DNA from: HGM13862 sp031553915
GTDB taxonomy: Bacteria; Bacillota; Dehalobacteriia; UBA4068
Direction: 5' to 3'
NCBI GenBank assembly: GCA_031553915.1
Contig: JAVBKT010000008.1
Coordinates: forward strand, 1 to 47,522
DNA: 47,522 bases
Both the position numbers and the translations under genes were made by a program. The notes under the pieces are model-generated. The model saw only the letters and a program-made list of their open reading frames with translations, ran no database searches and was not told the origin of the DNA. This document shows positions 1 through 9,900 of this stretch, in pieces. Position 1 is the first letter of the stretch. Each line of letters starts with the position of its first letter.

Positions 1-22
1 TCATCTTGAATGTCCTCCTTTT
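1..22 (-). promoter_or_regulatory. Ribosome binding site and start codon of a gene leaving the left edge
   Basis: On the minus strand AAAAGGAGG (positions 22 to 14) lies 9 bases before an ATG at 4 to 2. This is the start of a gene whose body is outside the window, so its product is unknown. It is separated from the next minus-strand gene by a terminator at 136-170, so it probably has its own promoter in the 25-110 stretch, although I see no clear one there. Confidence 0.55.
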
Positions 23-108
23 GCTTTTTTGTGCAGTTGTCAGGCCGCACCTTTCAGTATAGCAAAAGGAGTTTTTTTCCTCATTATCGGCAGAAGCCTT
101 CTTTTGAA

Positions 109-136
109 CCACTGGCCTAGCCAGTGGTTTTCTTTT
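109..136. terminator. Hairpin followed by a T-rich run (plus strand)
   Basis: CCACTGGC and GCCAGTGG form a perfect 8-bp stem with a 3-base loop at 109-127, followed by TTTTCTTTT. It could end a plus-strand transcript entering from the left. Nothing in the window explains which gene it serves. Confidence 0.5.
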
Positions 137-170
137 AACAAAAAGAGCAGCTACCTCTATGGTAGCTGCT
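136..170 (-). terminator. Rho-independent terminator of the DUF4180 operon
   Basis: A perfect 10-bp stem, AGCAGCTACC with GGTAGCTGCT (146-170, loop TCTAT). On the minus strand it is followed by CTTTTTGTT. It lies about 80 bases after the DUF4180 stop codon and so ends the three-gene minus-strand run. Confidence 0.75.
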
Positions 171-251
171 GCGTTAGCTATATTTATTTGTTCTATTTCA
201 TTTTTCATCTAGCCTACTCTTTTTCTTTATCGCCCAACCCTTTTTATCTGG

Positions 252-617
252 CTAGGCTTTACTGATCATCTCCAAGGCCTCTGGCAAATCCGCGGCAAAA
301 AATATCGCATTGCCCTGATTACTTTCATAAATAAAATCATGCAATGGCTGGCTGGTATAGTGAGAAAAATCACCCCAAATAGCCAGCTTGGTCTGATAAT
401 TGATAAATTTCTGCAATATATCTCCTGCCAAACCGCTGCTGAGTATGAAAAACTCTTCGGCCAGGACAGATTTTGACAGGACTATGCGGTCGCAATCTGT
501 TTCATATTTGACATTTACCAGCATATCCAAGGCAGAGCTGATATCGGTGATAATAACATCCGTACTATCAACAATAGCAATATCTTTGCCATTATGCCTT
601 TTTTTTGATATTTTCAT
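252..617 (-). CDS. DUF4180 domain protein
   Basis: This 121-residue protein matches DUF4180 over its whole length. It has the family pattern of a central FF-LSSGLAG motif, an ILQKFINYQ stretch, AIWGDFSHY and a C-terminal FIYESNQGN before FFAADLPEALE. Function is not established for the family; members are small cytoplasmic proteins often found near regulators or poorly characterised stress genes. There is no signal peptide or membrane segment. The start ATG has GGGAGGAAGG upstream. It is last in a run of three genes, 40 bases after the Imm-5-like gene, and a terminator follows it. Confidence 0.85.
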   Translation of the reverse strand: MKISKKRHNGKDIAIVDSTDVIITDISSALDMLVNVKYETDCDRIVLSKSVLAEEFFILSSGLAGDILQKFINYQTKLAIWGDFSHYTSQPLHDFIYESNQGNAIFFAADLPEALEMISKA

Positions 618-657
618 CTTTTACTCTTTTCCTTCCTCCCGGCCAAAGTCGCTGTTT

Positions 658-1185
658 TTAGCAGTTCCAGTTAATCTTAGCCGGGTTTGGCTCATTGGCG
701 ATAGACACCGAGCGCAGAGACTCCGCCATCAAGGCGCATTCCCGGGCGGCGACTTGCTCATACTCCGCTGCTGTGGCTTCTAGCCCCAGAGAAGAATAAG
801 CAATGGCAGCTGCGCCATAAAAGGCTATAGCCAAAGAATGGGTGGGCGTGTGTATGGTGGCTGCTGCCTGCCCAATGGCTCTGGCAGCGGCCTGCGCTGC
901 CGGGTTGGCCTCAGCTTCTCTGGCTGCGGCCTGCGCGGCTAAAATATAGCTTTTGGCTTCAGGCAATTTGATCTCTCCTTGCAACCATTTTTCAGTGGCG
1001 TCAAGCGCAGCCTCCGGCCGCTGGTCATGGGGATAGGAGGCGGCATAGATAGATAAAAAATGCTCTTTTGTATAAGTAATACACCAGTTGGCAATGGTCG
1101 TTTTGCTTTGGGTTTCGATCAAACGCATCAGAGTAACTATATATGGGGAATCTGCTTTCCCCAGCATTTTACGCAATTGTGCCAT
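658..1185 (-). CDS. Imm-5-like domain protein (putative immunity protein)
   Basis: This 175-residue protein resembles the putative immunity (Imm-5-like) family of Bacillota. Family hallmarks visible are an LRK-LGKAD start, SKTTIANWCI, DQRPEAALDATEKWL, a helical NPAAQAAARAIGQAAAT-HTPTHS stretch and a C-terminal ENEPNPAKINW-like ending. It is alanine-rich and predicted all-helical and cytoplasmic. The name comes from similarity to toxin-immunity proteins, but no toxin gene is visible nearby, so an immunity role is unproven. AAAGGAGCAGCC precedes the ATG. The gene begins 21 bases after the DUF1905/DUF1801 stop, consistent with one operon. Confidence 0.8.
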   Translation of the reverse strand: MAQLRKMLGKADSPYIVTLMRLIETQSKTTIANWCITYTKEHFLSIYAASYPHDQRPEAALDATEKWLQGEIKLPEAKSYILAAQAAAREAEANPAAQAAARAIGQAAATIHTPTHSLAIAFYGAAAIAYSSLGLEATAAEYEQVAARECALMAESLRSVSIANEPNPAKINWNC

Positions 1186-1206
1186 GGCTGCTCCTTTCCC
1201 CCTGTT

Positions 1207-1827
1207 CTACTTGTCAGTGTTTTCTTTAATCCTGAACATTACCATTTGCCGCACCAAATCAAAAGGTATTGGTTGATCATGCCGAAACTGCACAGCGCCT
1301 TTTGTTTGCGAATAGTCACGCAGCTGGTCGGCAAAAGCTGCCAGCGCGCTCGGCAAAGGATAAAAACCAATATGATGCTTATGCGCGGCAAAATAGACCA
1401 AATGGCCGTTTAGGACAAAAGTGGGCATAGCCCAGGCAATCTTTTCGCTGATATCCGGGGAACAGCCAAGAATCACTTCCCGCATTTTTTCCAGTCGTTG
1501 CCGCAGCTCGCCGTCATAGCTGCTGATATATTCCGCTACGCTTATAGGAGCTGCATTTTGTGGCGTTCTTTCGCTGATGGTCACATCAATGCTGTCTCCG
1601 GGCTGTTTGCCAATTTTGGCGCGGATATCCTTCCTGATGCCGATAATATGGCAAGGCGTACCCATTTTCACCAGCTGCCCGTCATACGGCTCGCCATCAA
1701 AAGCAGCATGAACAGGCACTCTGCTCTTGCCAAAGGCCTCTTTAACATCAAACGGAATCTCGATATAGGCGCCATTGATATCCGGAACTTTCATAATCTC
1801 CGCTTTAAACTTAAACTCTTTGGCCAT
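1207..1827 (-). CDS. DUF1905 plus DUF1801 (YdeI/YdhG-like) two-domain protein
   Basis: This 206-residue protein has an N-terminal DUF1905 domain (about residues 1-90, a small barrel with KFKAEI, GAYIEIPFDV and GDSIDVTI) followed by a DUF1801 domain (about 100-205, with ISEKIAWAMPTF, HIGFYPL and the C-terminal PFDLVRQMVMFRI). DUF1801 proteins have the frataxin-like fold of YdhG, linked in some Bacillota to iron handling; the role here is inferred only. I place the start at the ATG preceded by AAAGGAGA rather than an in-frame ATG 78 bases upstream, which overlaps the promoter/terminator palindrome. It is the first gene of the three-gene run. Confidence 0.82.
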   Translation of the reverse strand: MAKEFKFKAEIMKVPDINGAYIEIPFDVKEAFGKSRVPVHAAFDGEPYDGQLVKMGTPCHIIGIRKDIRAKIGKQPGDSIDVTISERTPQNAAPISVAEYISSYDGELRQRLEKMREVILGCSPDISEKIAWAMPTFVLNGHLVYFAAHKHHIGFYPLPSALAAFADQLRDYSQTKGAVQFRHDQPIPFDLVRQMVMFRIKENTDK

Positions 1828-1846
1828 CTGCGTATCTCCTTTATTA

Positions 1847-1912
1847 AAAAAGCTTGCTCCTCTGACTGTTAAGCACATTATACTTAAATCAGCCAAGAGG
1901 AGCAAGCTTTTT
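1847..1912 (-). terminator. Inverted repeat serving as terminator, with a promoter in its loop
   Basis: Two perfect 17-base arms (1847-1863 and 1896-1912) flank a 32-base spacer. On the minus strand the second arm runs into six T, so it can end the catalase/DUF454 transcript. The spacer holds TATAAT (minus strand, 1882 to 1877), and TTGCTC lies 17 bases further upstream inside the arm. This looks like the promoter of the DUF1905/DUF1801 operon. Confidence 0.55.
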
Positions 1913-1934
1913 AGTTTTGCTAAACAGTGTCCCT

Positions 1935-2303
1935 TTATCTTTTCTTAGGACGCGCTACGCAGAGTATATGTATTGTTACCGCAATGCCAATCGAGCTAAG
2001 CAGCAAGGTTAACCACAGCTTGGCTATTAGCGCCATCGATAAGCACAGCATCACCCAGAGAAAAGTCAGGCTGATGACAACAGTACTTTTTTTCAATCCC
2101 TGACGCTGACGATAGTTTCTGAGATGATCGCCGAAAAACTTACTTTTGATCAAGCGGGAATGTACTGCCGGATTGCTGGTGAAGCAGGCTGCGGAAACCA
2201 GAATAAAAGGCGTAGTGGGCAGAACCGGAATCAGCAGACCGATGCCGCCAATGCCGAGAAGGATAAACCCCAGAATCGTTAGCAGCAGGTTCTTAATTTT
2301 CAT
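1935..2303 (-). CDS. DUF454 (YbaN family) inner-membrane protein
   Basis: This 122-residue protein matches the DUF454/YbaN family. It has an N-terminal hydrophobic hairpin (about 6-38, with GIGGIGLLIPVLPTTPFIL), a short cytoplasmic region with SRLIKSKFFGDHLRNYRQ, and two more hydrophobic segments (about 72-112). The basic tail ARPKKR suggests a cytoplasmic C-terminus. Its ATG overlaps the catalase stop (ATGA, 4-base overlap), so it is probably translated by coupling to katA. No function is established for the family. Confidence 0.85.
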   Translation of the reverse strand: MKIKNLLLTILGFILLGIGGIGLLIPVLPTTPFILVSAACFTSNPAVHSRLIKSKFFGDHLRNYRQRQGLKKSTVVISLTFLWVMLCLSMALIAKLWLTLLLSSIGIAVTIHILCVARPKKR

Positions 2304-3811
2304 GACACAATCGTTGCCTGAATCAGCTCGCTGTTACTAAGCTGCGATAGCTCTTTCACCTTAGCAAAATCAAGCATCAGCGCCGCTGCCATGCGTTTGC
2401 CATAATCCGCGTCAGCCAGATAGCAGTGAACCGCGTGGCGGTACTTAATGTTTTGGCTAACCGGAGCGATGTCTTCTGCGGTATTATCGATCAGAAGCTG
2501 CTTTTTGTCCTCTGTCAGCACACGCCAAAGATCGCCGCCGGCGCGGAAATTATCATCAGTGGGGTCGTCTTTGGGGTCATATTGGTACATGGCGCCGGAG
2601 AGATCCAGCGGCGGCTCCATCACTTCCGGCTGAGCTGCCCAGATGCCTTCACTGTTTGGCGTATAGGCCACAGTAGCGCCATGATTGCCATCCGTACGCA
2701 TTGCGCCGTCACGGTGATATTCATTGACCTCGTTTTTGGCTTTATTAACCGGGATAAGATGATGATTAATGCCCAGGCGATAGCGCTGCGCATCGCCGTA
2801 AGAGAACAAGCGCCCCTGCAAGAAGCGGTCCGGCGAAAAGCCGATACCCGGCACAACATGAGCGGGAGTAAAGGCGGACTGCTCTACCTCGGCAAAATAG
2901 TTTTCCGGGTTGCGGTTCAGCTCCAGCACGCCAACCTCGATTAACGGGAATTCGCTATGCCGCCAGATTTTGGTAATGTCAAAGGGGTTTTCATAATGCT
3001 GATTAGCCTGCTCTTCTGTCATAATCTGTACATACATGGTCCAGCGGGGATAAGCCCCTTTTTCGATAGACTCGAATAAATCGCGGCCATGGCTTTCCCG
3101 GTCTTTGCCGCATATTTCCGCAGCCTCTTGATTGCTGAGGTTTTTAATCCCCTGCTGCGTGTGGAAATGGAATTTGCACCAGAAACGCTTATTCTCAGCA
3201 TTATAAAAAGAGAAGGTATGTTCGCCGAAAAAATGCATATGCCTGAAAGTCGCGGGGATGCCGCGGTCAGACATGACAATCGTGCGTTGATGAAAGGTCT
3301 CGGGCAACAGCGTCCAAAAATCCCAATTGTTTTGCGCCGAACGCATACCAGAACGCGGATCCCGCTTGACTGCGCGGTTTAGATCAGAAAAATTATGCAC
3401 ATCGCGGATGAAAAAGGTAGGGGTATTATTGCCGACTAAATCCCAGTTGCCTTCCTCAGTATAAAACTTGCAGGCCACACCGCGGATATCCCGCTCCGCG
3501 TCAGCTGCGCCGCGCTCGCCGGCCACAGTAGAAAAACGCACGAAACATTCAGTTTCTTTGCCCTTTTGCAACACCTTGGCCCGGGTATACTCAGAAATAT
3601 CATGCGTCACAGTCAGCTTGCCGTAGGCGCCCCAGCCTTTGGCATGCATGCGGCGTTCAGGAATAACCTCACGGTTAAAGTGCGCCATTTTTTCCAGCAG
3701 CCACACATCCTGCAATACCACCGGACCGCGCGGTCCGGCTGTGAGTGCGTTTTCATTGTCAGCAACAGGAGCCCCTACTTCATTGGTAAGTTTTTTCTTA
3801 TCATCTGTCAT
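2300..3811 (-). CDS. katA: Catalase (monofunctional haem catalase)
   Basis: This 503-residue enzyme would break down hydrogen peroxide to water and oxygen in the cytoplasm. It shows the clade-3-size catalase core: the distal His in RRMHAKG (about residue 56), FVRFSTVAGERG, the distal Asn region DLVGNNTPTFFIRD, the HFHTQQGIK stretch and the proximal haem-ligand Tyr in RLFSYGDAQRYR. The start is the ATG preceded by AAAGGAGAG; an ATG 24 bases upstream has no comparable site. A strong promoter lies at 3953-3982. Catalase suggests exposure to oxygen in an otherwise anaerobe-like gene set. The downstream DUF454 gene overlaps its stop codon. Confidence 0.96.
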   Translation of the reverse strand: MTDDKKKLTNEVGAPVADNENALTAGPRGPVVLQDVWLLEKMAHFNREVIPERRMHAKGWGAYGKLTVTHDISEYTRAKVLQKGKETECFVRFSTVAGERGAADAERDIRGVACKFYTEEGNWDLVGNNTPTFFIRDVHNFSDLNRAVKRDPRSGMRSAQNNWDFWTLLPETFHQRTIVMSDRGIPATFRHMHFFGEHTFSFYNAENKRFWCKFHFHTQQGIKNLSNQEAAEICGKDRESHGRDLFESIEKGAYPRWTMYVQIMTEEQANQHYENPFDITKIWRHSEFPLIEVGVLELNRNPENYFAEVEQSAFTPAHVVPGIGFSPDRFLQGRLFSYGDAQRYRLGINHHLIPVNKAKNEVNEYHRDGAMRTDGNHGATVAYTPNSEGIWAAQPEVMEPPLDLSGAMYQYDPKDDPTDDNFRAGGDLWRVLTEDKKQLLIDNTAEDIAPVSQNIKYRHAVHCYLADADYGKRMAAALMLDFAKVKELSQLSNSELIQATIVS

Positions 3812-3952
3812 TTTATCTCTCCTTTCCTCATTCATTTAGGGTACGGTGTTCTTATCTTTTGCACATTCTGAGCATATAAAGTAAGAATCAGATTAAAAGT
3901 CTTATCATGAGTTTATTATAAATTTTCACTTTTAGTAATGATTCCTAATAAC

Positions 3953-3982
3953 ATTATAAACTAAATTATATTTTTTTGTCAA
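3953..3982 (-). promoter_or_regulatory. katA promoter
   Basis: Minus strand TTGACA (3982 to 3977), an 18-base spacer and TATAAT (3958 to 3953), about 140 bases upstream of the katA start. The spacer holds an AT-rich inverted repeat, TATAA-N6-TTATA. That could be a peroxide-regulator (PerR-like) site, but it does not match the textbook 7-1-7 box well. Confidence 0.6.
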
Positions 3983-4092
3983 GATTATTGGCAGCAGCTG
4001 CTTATTCTGCAAATTCACACAGCTCTTAGTCAGGAAGGGAAAAGAAGCTAATCCTAAATCCAATCACCCCACCGCAGCAGAAAAGCCAGCTG

Positions 4093-4163
4093 TTGACAAC
4101 TATTTTGTATAATCATATGTTGTAAAATGTAAAAATTTATGCTATGTTATTATCATTAATGAT
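4093..4163 (+). promoter_or_regulatory. Promoter and palindrome upstream of the kinase operon
   Basis: TTGACA (4093-4098), 17 bases, then TATGTT (4116-4121). A second match, TTGTAA-N17-TATGTT, lies about 25 bases further on. A 12-base perfect palindrome ATCATTAATGAT (4152-4163), with near-palindromic flanks, lies downstream and could bind a regulator. The rest of the 3836-4335 gap holds only this and the katA promoter. Confidence 0.4.
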
Positions 4164-4335
4164 GTAATAATAAAAGACTCAAACAGCAGGCTCAAGCGGA
4201 TTTTACAAAAATGAGCTGAAATAAGCCTGTTTATTTTGTTTGGCTGCCCAAAAATTTGTCAATACCTCTCTAATGACTAACAGGGCAAATTCTTGGCGCG
4301 GGATTGCTGAGACAGTGCAGGAGGACTATTTTTAT

Positions 4336-6963
4336 ATGTTCAAGCGAAATAAACGCATCAGCTTCCGGATAATGAGCGTTGTCTTAATCGCAATTTTTCT
4401 GGTGGCCTTTATTTTGACATATACCTGCTCCCGCAGTCTGATATCCGCCTATGAAAACAAGTATAATGATATAACTTTGCTGTGCAACCGTATTGTCGCG
4501 AGCAATATCAGCGGTGACAGCATTTTGCCGTATATCGAATTTTTAAAAAACGATGAAGAGCTGAAAATTAAACAAGAAGAATATCACTCCATACGTGAGC
4601 AAGTATATGCGCTGGAAGCCAAAGGGATCAGCACTGATTCTGCAGAAATGAAAGCTTTACAGGAGGAGCTGCTCGTTTTCAGACGGGAAATGCAGCAATA
4701 TAAAGACGATGCCTATTACTATATACAAGAGGGCTTAAATGAGCTAAAATTAAGCTCAGGCGCCAAATATCTCTATATTTTAGCGGATACCGGCGTGCCT
4801 GACGCTTACACCTATATTTTTGACGCCCATACCGAGGAAGAAGCAAATGATCTGGATATCGATGACCTTGGCACAGTAGATAGCAAAGAGGGCCTGGAAG
4901 AGGCCGGCATGGTGCTTGAAACAGGCGAGCAGATGGAAGAAGCGGTCTTTTACCAGAACGGTCTGTTTGGCCGGCTCAACTACGCCTATGCGCCGATCTT
5001 TGATTCCGCCGGGGTTGCCGTTGCCGTAGTGGGCACGGATATGGATCTTGCTGAAATGAGCAGAGAGATTATCAATGTAATTATTCTCAATGCCATAATT
5101 TTATTTATCATCGCAACGGCCGGGCTGGGCTTGATTTATTGGCTGCTGCGCAGGACTGTCATCTCGCCGATCAACAGCCTGGTGACAATCGGCACTGAGA
5201 TCACCGATGGGAAACTAAATACTGAAGTTCCCCTCCCGCTAAGAGAGAGGAAGGATGAAGTCGGCACTCTGGCCAATACCTATCAGTCGGTGATTACCAG
5301 CTTTCATGATATGGTCTCAAGCACAGCCGAGCTTTTGGGCGCGGCGATGAGCGGGCGGCTGACTGTGCGTAGTGATACTTCCCTGCTCAATGGTGATTTT
5401 GCCCAGCTGCTCTCACAGTTTAACGTCATGCTTGATGTTATTGAGCAGTATTCTGACAATATTCCCGAAGCGCTGATGATTATGGATCTCAACTTGAATC
5501 CGCTCTATCAAAACCAGTGTTATAAAGAAATGTTCGCTGCGGAAACCTCTGCCAAAACACTGGTTGCGGAAATGATTATCGCCGAAGGCGGTTTGGCCGG
5601 AGAAAATGCTCTCCATACCACGCTTAGCGAGCTTGTCAAAGATGAACACTTTACCGCTACCGTCTGGTTGCCCGGCGTCAATGGGCAGCAATGCATGTCC
5701 TGCATCTGCTGCAAATGGGAAATAGGCGCTGACCCCACCGGATTTTTGCTGGTTGCCTCTGATATAACTGAACTGATGACGGAAAAAGAAAAAGCCTTGG
5801 CAGCAAGCAAGGCTAAAAGCGAATTTTTATCCCGCGTCAGCCATGAGCTGCGCACTCCGCTTAATACCATTGTCGGCATGGCTGCGCTTGGGCTGCGGGA
5901 TAAGGATGTGACGAACCAATCGGCAAAACGGCTAGGCAGTATTGCCGACGCATCAAACCATCTGCTAAACATCATCAACGATGTGCTGGATACAGCACAG
6001 ATCGAGGCGGGTAAGGCTGTGTTGCATCTTACTGATTTTGAGCCAGGGGCCTTAATGGACGAAATTGATGCCCTTCTTTCGCTTCAGGCGCAGGAAAAAA
6101 ATCTTACCTTTTCTGTTAATGTGGACAATGATGTTCCGCCCTGCCTCACCGGCGATGCCGGTCGATTAAAGCAAATACTGGTTAATCTCGCGGGGAACGC
6201 GATAAAATTCACAAATGCCGGCGGTTCTATCAGCCTAAGTGTTGCGACAACCACGCGAACAGAAGACGAGGCGGTTTTATTGTTCCGCGTTACTGATAGT
6301 GGCGTGGGCATGTCGCCGGAGTTTTTGGCAAAAATTTTTACGCCATTTGAACAGGAAGACAGCTATATCAAGCGGCGTTACAACGGCACCGGACTGGGGC
6401 TTTCCATTTCCTTTGGTCTGGTTACGCTGATGGGCGGCACTATTGACGTAAAAAGTACGCTTGGTGAGGGCAGCGAGTTCCTGGTCAGCCTGCCTTTTGC
6501 CATTGCCGCTGAAAGCAACCGCCTGCCCGCAGAGAACCAGCAGATTGATCTTAGCGAGATTACATACAAGACAAATGGCTCTGGGCGGATTCTGCTGGTT
6601 GACGACATTGACATCAACCGCCAGATATTAGCCGAGATCCTGCAATCCTCTTTCGAGTTCGTTATTGATGAGGCGTCAGACGGAGTGGAAGCCTTGGAGA
6701 AATTCAAAAACTCTGCTCCCGGCGATTATGAAATGATCTTTATGGACATTCAGATGCCGCGCATGGATGGTTATCACTGCACCAACGAAATACGCAAATT
6801 AAACCGTGCGGATGCCGCTACGGTACCCATCGTGGCGATGACAGCAAACGCTTTTAAAGAGGATCAGGAAGCCGCGTTTGCAGCAGGCATGAACGATCAC
6901 CTGGCTAAACCGATTGACTTTGAACGCTGCAAACAAATTATTTATCGTTATTGTGTAAAATAG
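4336..6963 (+). CDS. Membrane-bound hybrid histidine kinase
   Basis: This 875-residue sensor kinase carries, in order, a membrane segment (about 9-30), an extracytoplasmic sensor region with a coiled-coil-like stretch (about 31-245), a second membrane segment (about 247-270), HAMP (about 271-330), a PAS-like region (about 370-480), a dimerisation/phosphoacceptor domain with His503 in SRVSHELRTPLN, an ATPase domain with GTGLGLS, and a C-terminal receiver with phosphoacceptor Asp804 in FMDIQMPRMDG. I use the ATG at 4336 because AGGAGGA lies 10 bases upstream; an upstream TTG would add 32 residues without a site. The second kinase starts 12 bases after its stop. The ligand is unknown. Confidence 0.93.
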   Translation: MFKRNKRISFRIMSVVLIAIFLVAFILTYTCSRSLISAYENKYNDITLLCNRIVASNISGDSILPYIEFLKNDEELKIKQEEYHSIREQVYALEAKGISTDSAEMKALQEELLVFRREMQQYKDDAYYYIQEGLNELKLSSGAKYLYILADTGVPDAYTYIFDAHTEEEANDLDIDDLGTVDSKEGLEEAGMVLETGEQMEEAVFYQNGLFGRLNYAYAPIFDSAGVAVAVVGTDMDLAEMSREIINVIILNAIILFIIATAGLGLIYWLLRRTVISPINSLVTIGTEITDGKLNTEVPLPLRERKDEVGTLANTYQSVITSFHDMVSSTAELLGAAMSGRLTVRSDTSLLNGDFAQLLSQFNVMLDVIEQYSDNIPEALMIMDLNLNPLYQNQCYKEMFAAETSAKTLVAEMIIAEGGLAGENALHTTLSELVKDEHFTATVWLPGVNGQQCMSCICCKWEIGADPTGFLLVASDITELMTEKEKALAASKAKSEFLSRVSHELRTPLNTIVGMAALGLRDKDVTNQSAKRLGSIADASNHLLNIINDVLDTAQIEAGKAVLHLTDFEPGALMDEIDALLSLQAQEKNLTFSVNVDNDVPPCLTGDAGRLKQILVNLAGNAIKFTNAGGSISLSVATTTRTEDEAVLLFRVTDSGVGMSPEFLAKIFTPFEQEDSYIKRRYNGTGLGLSISFGLVTLMGGTIDVKSTLGEGSEFLVSLPFAIAAESNRLPAENQQIDLSEITYKTNGSGRILLVDDIDINRQILAEILQSSFEFVIDEASDGVEALEKFKNSAPGDYEMIFMDIQMPRMDGYHCTNEIRKLNRADAATVPIVAMTANAFKEDQEAAFAAGMNDHLAKPIDFERCKQIIYRYCVK

Positions 6964-6975
6964 GGAGGAGCAGGC

Positions 6976-9900
6976 ATGCAGTTTTTAGATTCTTATTATG
7001 ATAATTTAGGGCTTCCCCTATATGTTTCAGACTTGAACAGCTTTGAAATTATCTATATCAACGAAAAGGGCCGGGAGCTTTTTGGCAATGTTGTCGGCAC
7101 CAAATGCTACAAAGTATTAAACGGTACGGACACTATCTGCGCCGGATGCATTCCCGCAGACCAACTGATGGAATATGGGTCATGCTGCGCTAAAGCACGC
7201 TATTTGGCTGGCGTAGATAAATATGTGGACACCTTTGAAAGCATTATCACCCTGCCGGATAACACTCCTGCCCGGGTTTGCCTGCTTGTTGATGTGACAA
7301 CACAGGAGCGTCTGCGCCAGGAAAAAGAAGCGCAAGAACGAACCGGTAAAGAAATGCAGCATCTGATCGACATCCAAAGTGGATTCATCGGCTCTGCCAA
7401 AAGCATGATGAGCGCAGCTACCCTAGATGGCGACCTAATATTTATCAACGAAGCAATGTCAGAGATGTTGGGCTATAGCAAAGAGGAAAACACAAAGCTG
7501 CGTATAGAGGATTTACACCCTACTGATGCTGGAAAAATAATTATCGAACAATATTATCCGCAGGCGCTGGCAGAAGGGTCCTGGCAGGGAGAAACTATTG
7601 TCTGCCGCAAAGACGGAACAATTTTTCCGGTACGGCAAATACTTTTCCCCATAAAAAATGAAAACGGTGATAATATTGCCATCGCCACCATTATGGATGA
7701 CATCACCAAAGAGCGCGAAAGGGAACTCATCAGCAGTTACCAGCTCGCGGTCATGAACTGTTCCCGCAATTATATCAGCGTAGCGGATATGCATAAAAAA
7801 GTCATTTATAATAATCCCGGCGCCTTTCGGATGCTTGGCTATGAACCAAGTGAAATTGAAAACCTGCCTATCGAAAACGTGCATCCGGATGATTACAGCA
7901 AACTAGTGCTCGAAGAGGGCATTCCTACCGCCATTAGTGAGGGACAGTGGGTTAGCCGCGGGGTATTGATTAACCGCTATGGCAAGCATATCCCGATTGA
8001 GCAGACGGTGTTTCCTGTTTTCGATGAGAGCAATATCATTATGGGCGTGGCAACAATCATCCAGAATATCTCGGAAAAGGTTGAGCAGGAAAAAGAGCTG
8101 GAAGCCAACCGGCGGATGCTGCGCACGATCATTGATACGACACCCAGCGCGATTTTCTGGAAGGACAAAAACTCACGCTTTTTGGGAGTAAACAAACGTT
8201 TCGCAAGTGACGCGGGCATTGATGATCCGGAAAAGCTTATCGGACTCTGCGATTATGATTTCTACCCCAAGGAAATCGCGGAAATGTATATCGCTGACGA
8301 CCGCAAAACCTTTGAAACCGGCAAAGAGCTGTTCCACTTTGAAGAGCCGTTCCAAGGCGCTGACGAAACTACGCATTGGGTATCCACCAGCAAAGTGCTT
8401 ATTCGGGATGAAAACAATGAGCCCTATGCTTTGCTCGGGGTCTATGATGATATTACCAAGCTGAAGCAAAACGAAGAAAAGCTCGAAAAAGCAATCGAGG
8501 AAGCCAAAGAGGCCAGTCACGCCAAAAGCGATTTTCTCTCGCGGATGAGCCACGAGATCAGAACCCCGATGAATGCGATTATTGGCATGACCAGAATTGG
8601 CCAAAACGCCAATGATATTGAGAAATTAAAGTATTGCCTGGAAAAAATTGACAATGCATCCAAACATCTTCTGGAGTTGATCAATGATATTTTAGATATG
8701 TCCAAGATCGAAGCAAATAAATTTGATCTGGTCGAAGAAGCCTTCAATTTTGAAAAAATGTTGGAAAGTATCTGTGATGTCATCGGCATAAAAGCAGAAG
8801 AAAAACAGCAAAACCTGCTGGTTAATATTGACGAAAATGTCCCCTCAAGGATAGTGGCTGATGAAATGCGCCTCTCACAGGTAATTACAAATCTTCTCTC
8901 CAACGCGGTCAAATTCACGCAGGAGAAAGGCACTATCCATTTAAGCGTAAGCAGCGGAGCGGAAAGCGAAGACGGAAGACTGCCGCTGTCGATTCGCGTT
9001 GTTGACAACGGTATTGGCATGAAAGAGGGGCAAACAGCCAAGCTCTTTCAATCCTTTGAGCAGGCAGAGGCAGGAACCTCGCGCAAGTACGGAGGCACAG
9101 GGCTTGGGCTGGCTATCAGCAAAAAAATTGTGGAAATGATGGACGGAGAAATCGGCGTTACCAGTACATTTAACGAAGGAAGCACCTTCTTCTTTACTGT
9201 TCTGGTCAAGAAGGATCCGGGCGCTCACAAAGAAAGCTATGATTTGTCAGCCTATCAAGATCTGCGTATCCTCGTGGTTGATGATGCAAGAGAGGTGCTC
9301 GACTATTTCAACCGCGTTTTGGGAAATTTGCGCATTGACTCTGACACCGTCGACAATGGCCGCGATGCTGTTGAAATGTTTAGAGAGGCCTTGGCACAAA
9401 ACAACCCTTACCAAATCCTCTTTGTCGATTATCTAATGGAAGAAATGGACGGCATTGAAACCACGCGCCAGATCAAAGCATTGGCCGGGAACAGCGTGAG
9501 TGTCATTATGGTATCACAGACTGAATGGATATTGATCGAAGAGGAAGCGCGGCGTGCCGGTGTTGATAAATTTATCCCCAAACCACTCTTCCAATCTCCG
9601 ATTATGGATTCGATCAATCAATTTGTTTTCCATTCCGACACCTTGATGCCGCAACGGCTATCTTCCTATGGCGGCACTCTAAAAGGAATTAAACTGCTGC
9701 TCGCTGAAGATATTGAAATCAATAGAGAAATTGTGATTTCCCTGCTGGAGGAAACCGGGGTGGAGATTGACTGTGCTGAAAACGGCGAAGAGGCTGTGCG
9801 GCTGTTCAGCAAAAACCAGGACAAATATGGCATCATTATAATGGATATTCAAATGCCGGTCATGGATGGACTCACGGCTACCAGAAAAATTAAAGCCCTT

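Noticed and set aside
3885..3975. Classical PerR box at the catalase promoter
   Set aside because: Only AT-rich partial inverted repeats are present; none fits the 7-1-7 pattern well enough to call.
4240..4335. N-terminal extension of the membrane kinase from a TTG
   Set aside because: No ribosome site at the TTG; AGGAGGA before the ATG at 4336 gives a normal start just ahead of the first membrane helix.
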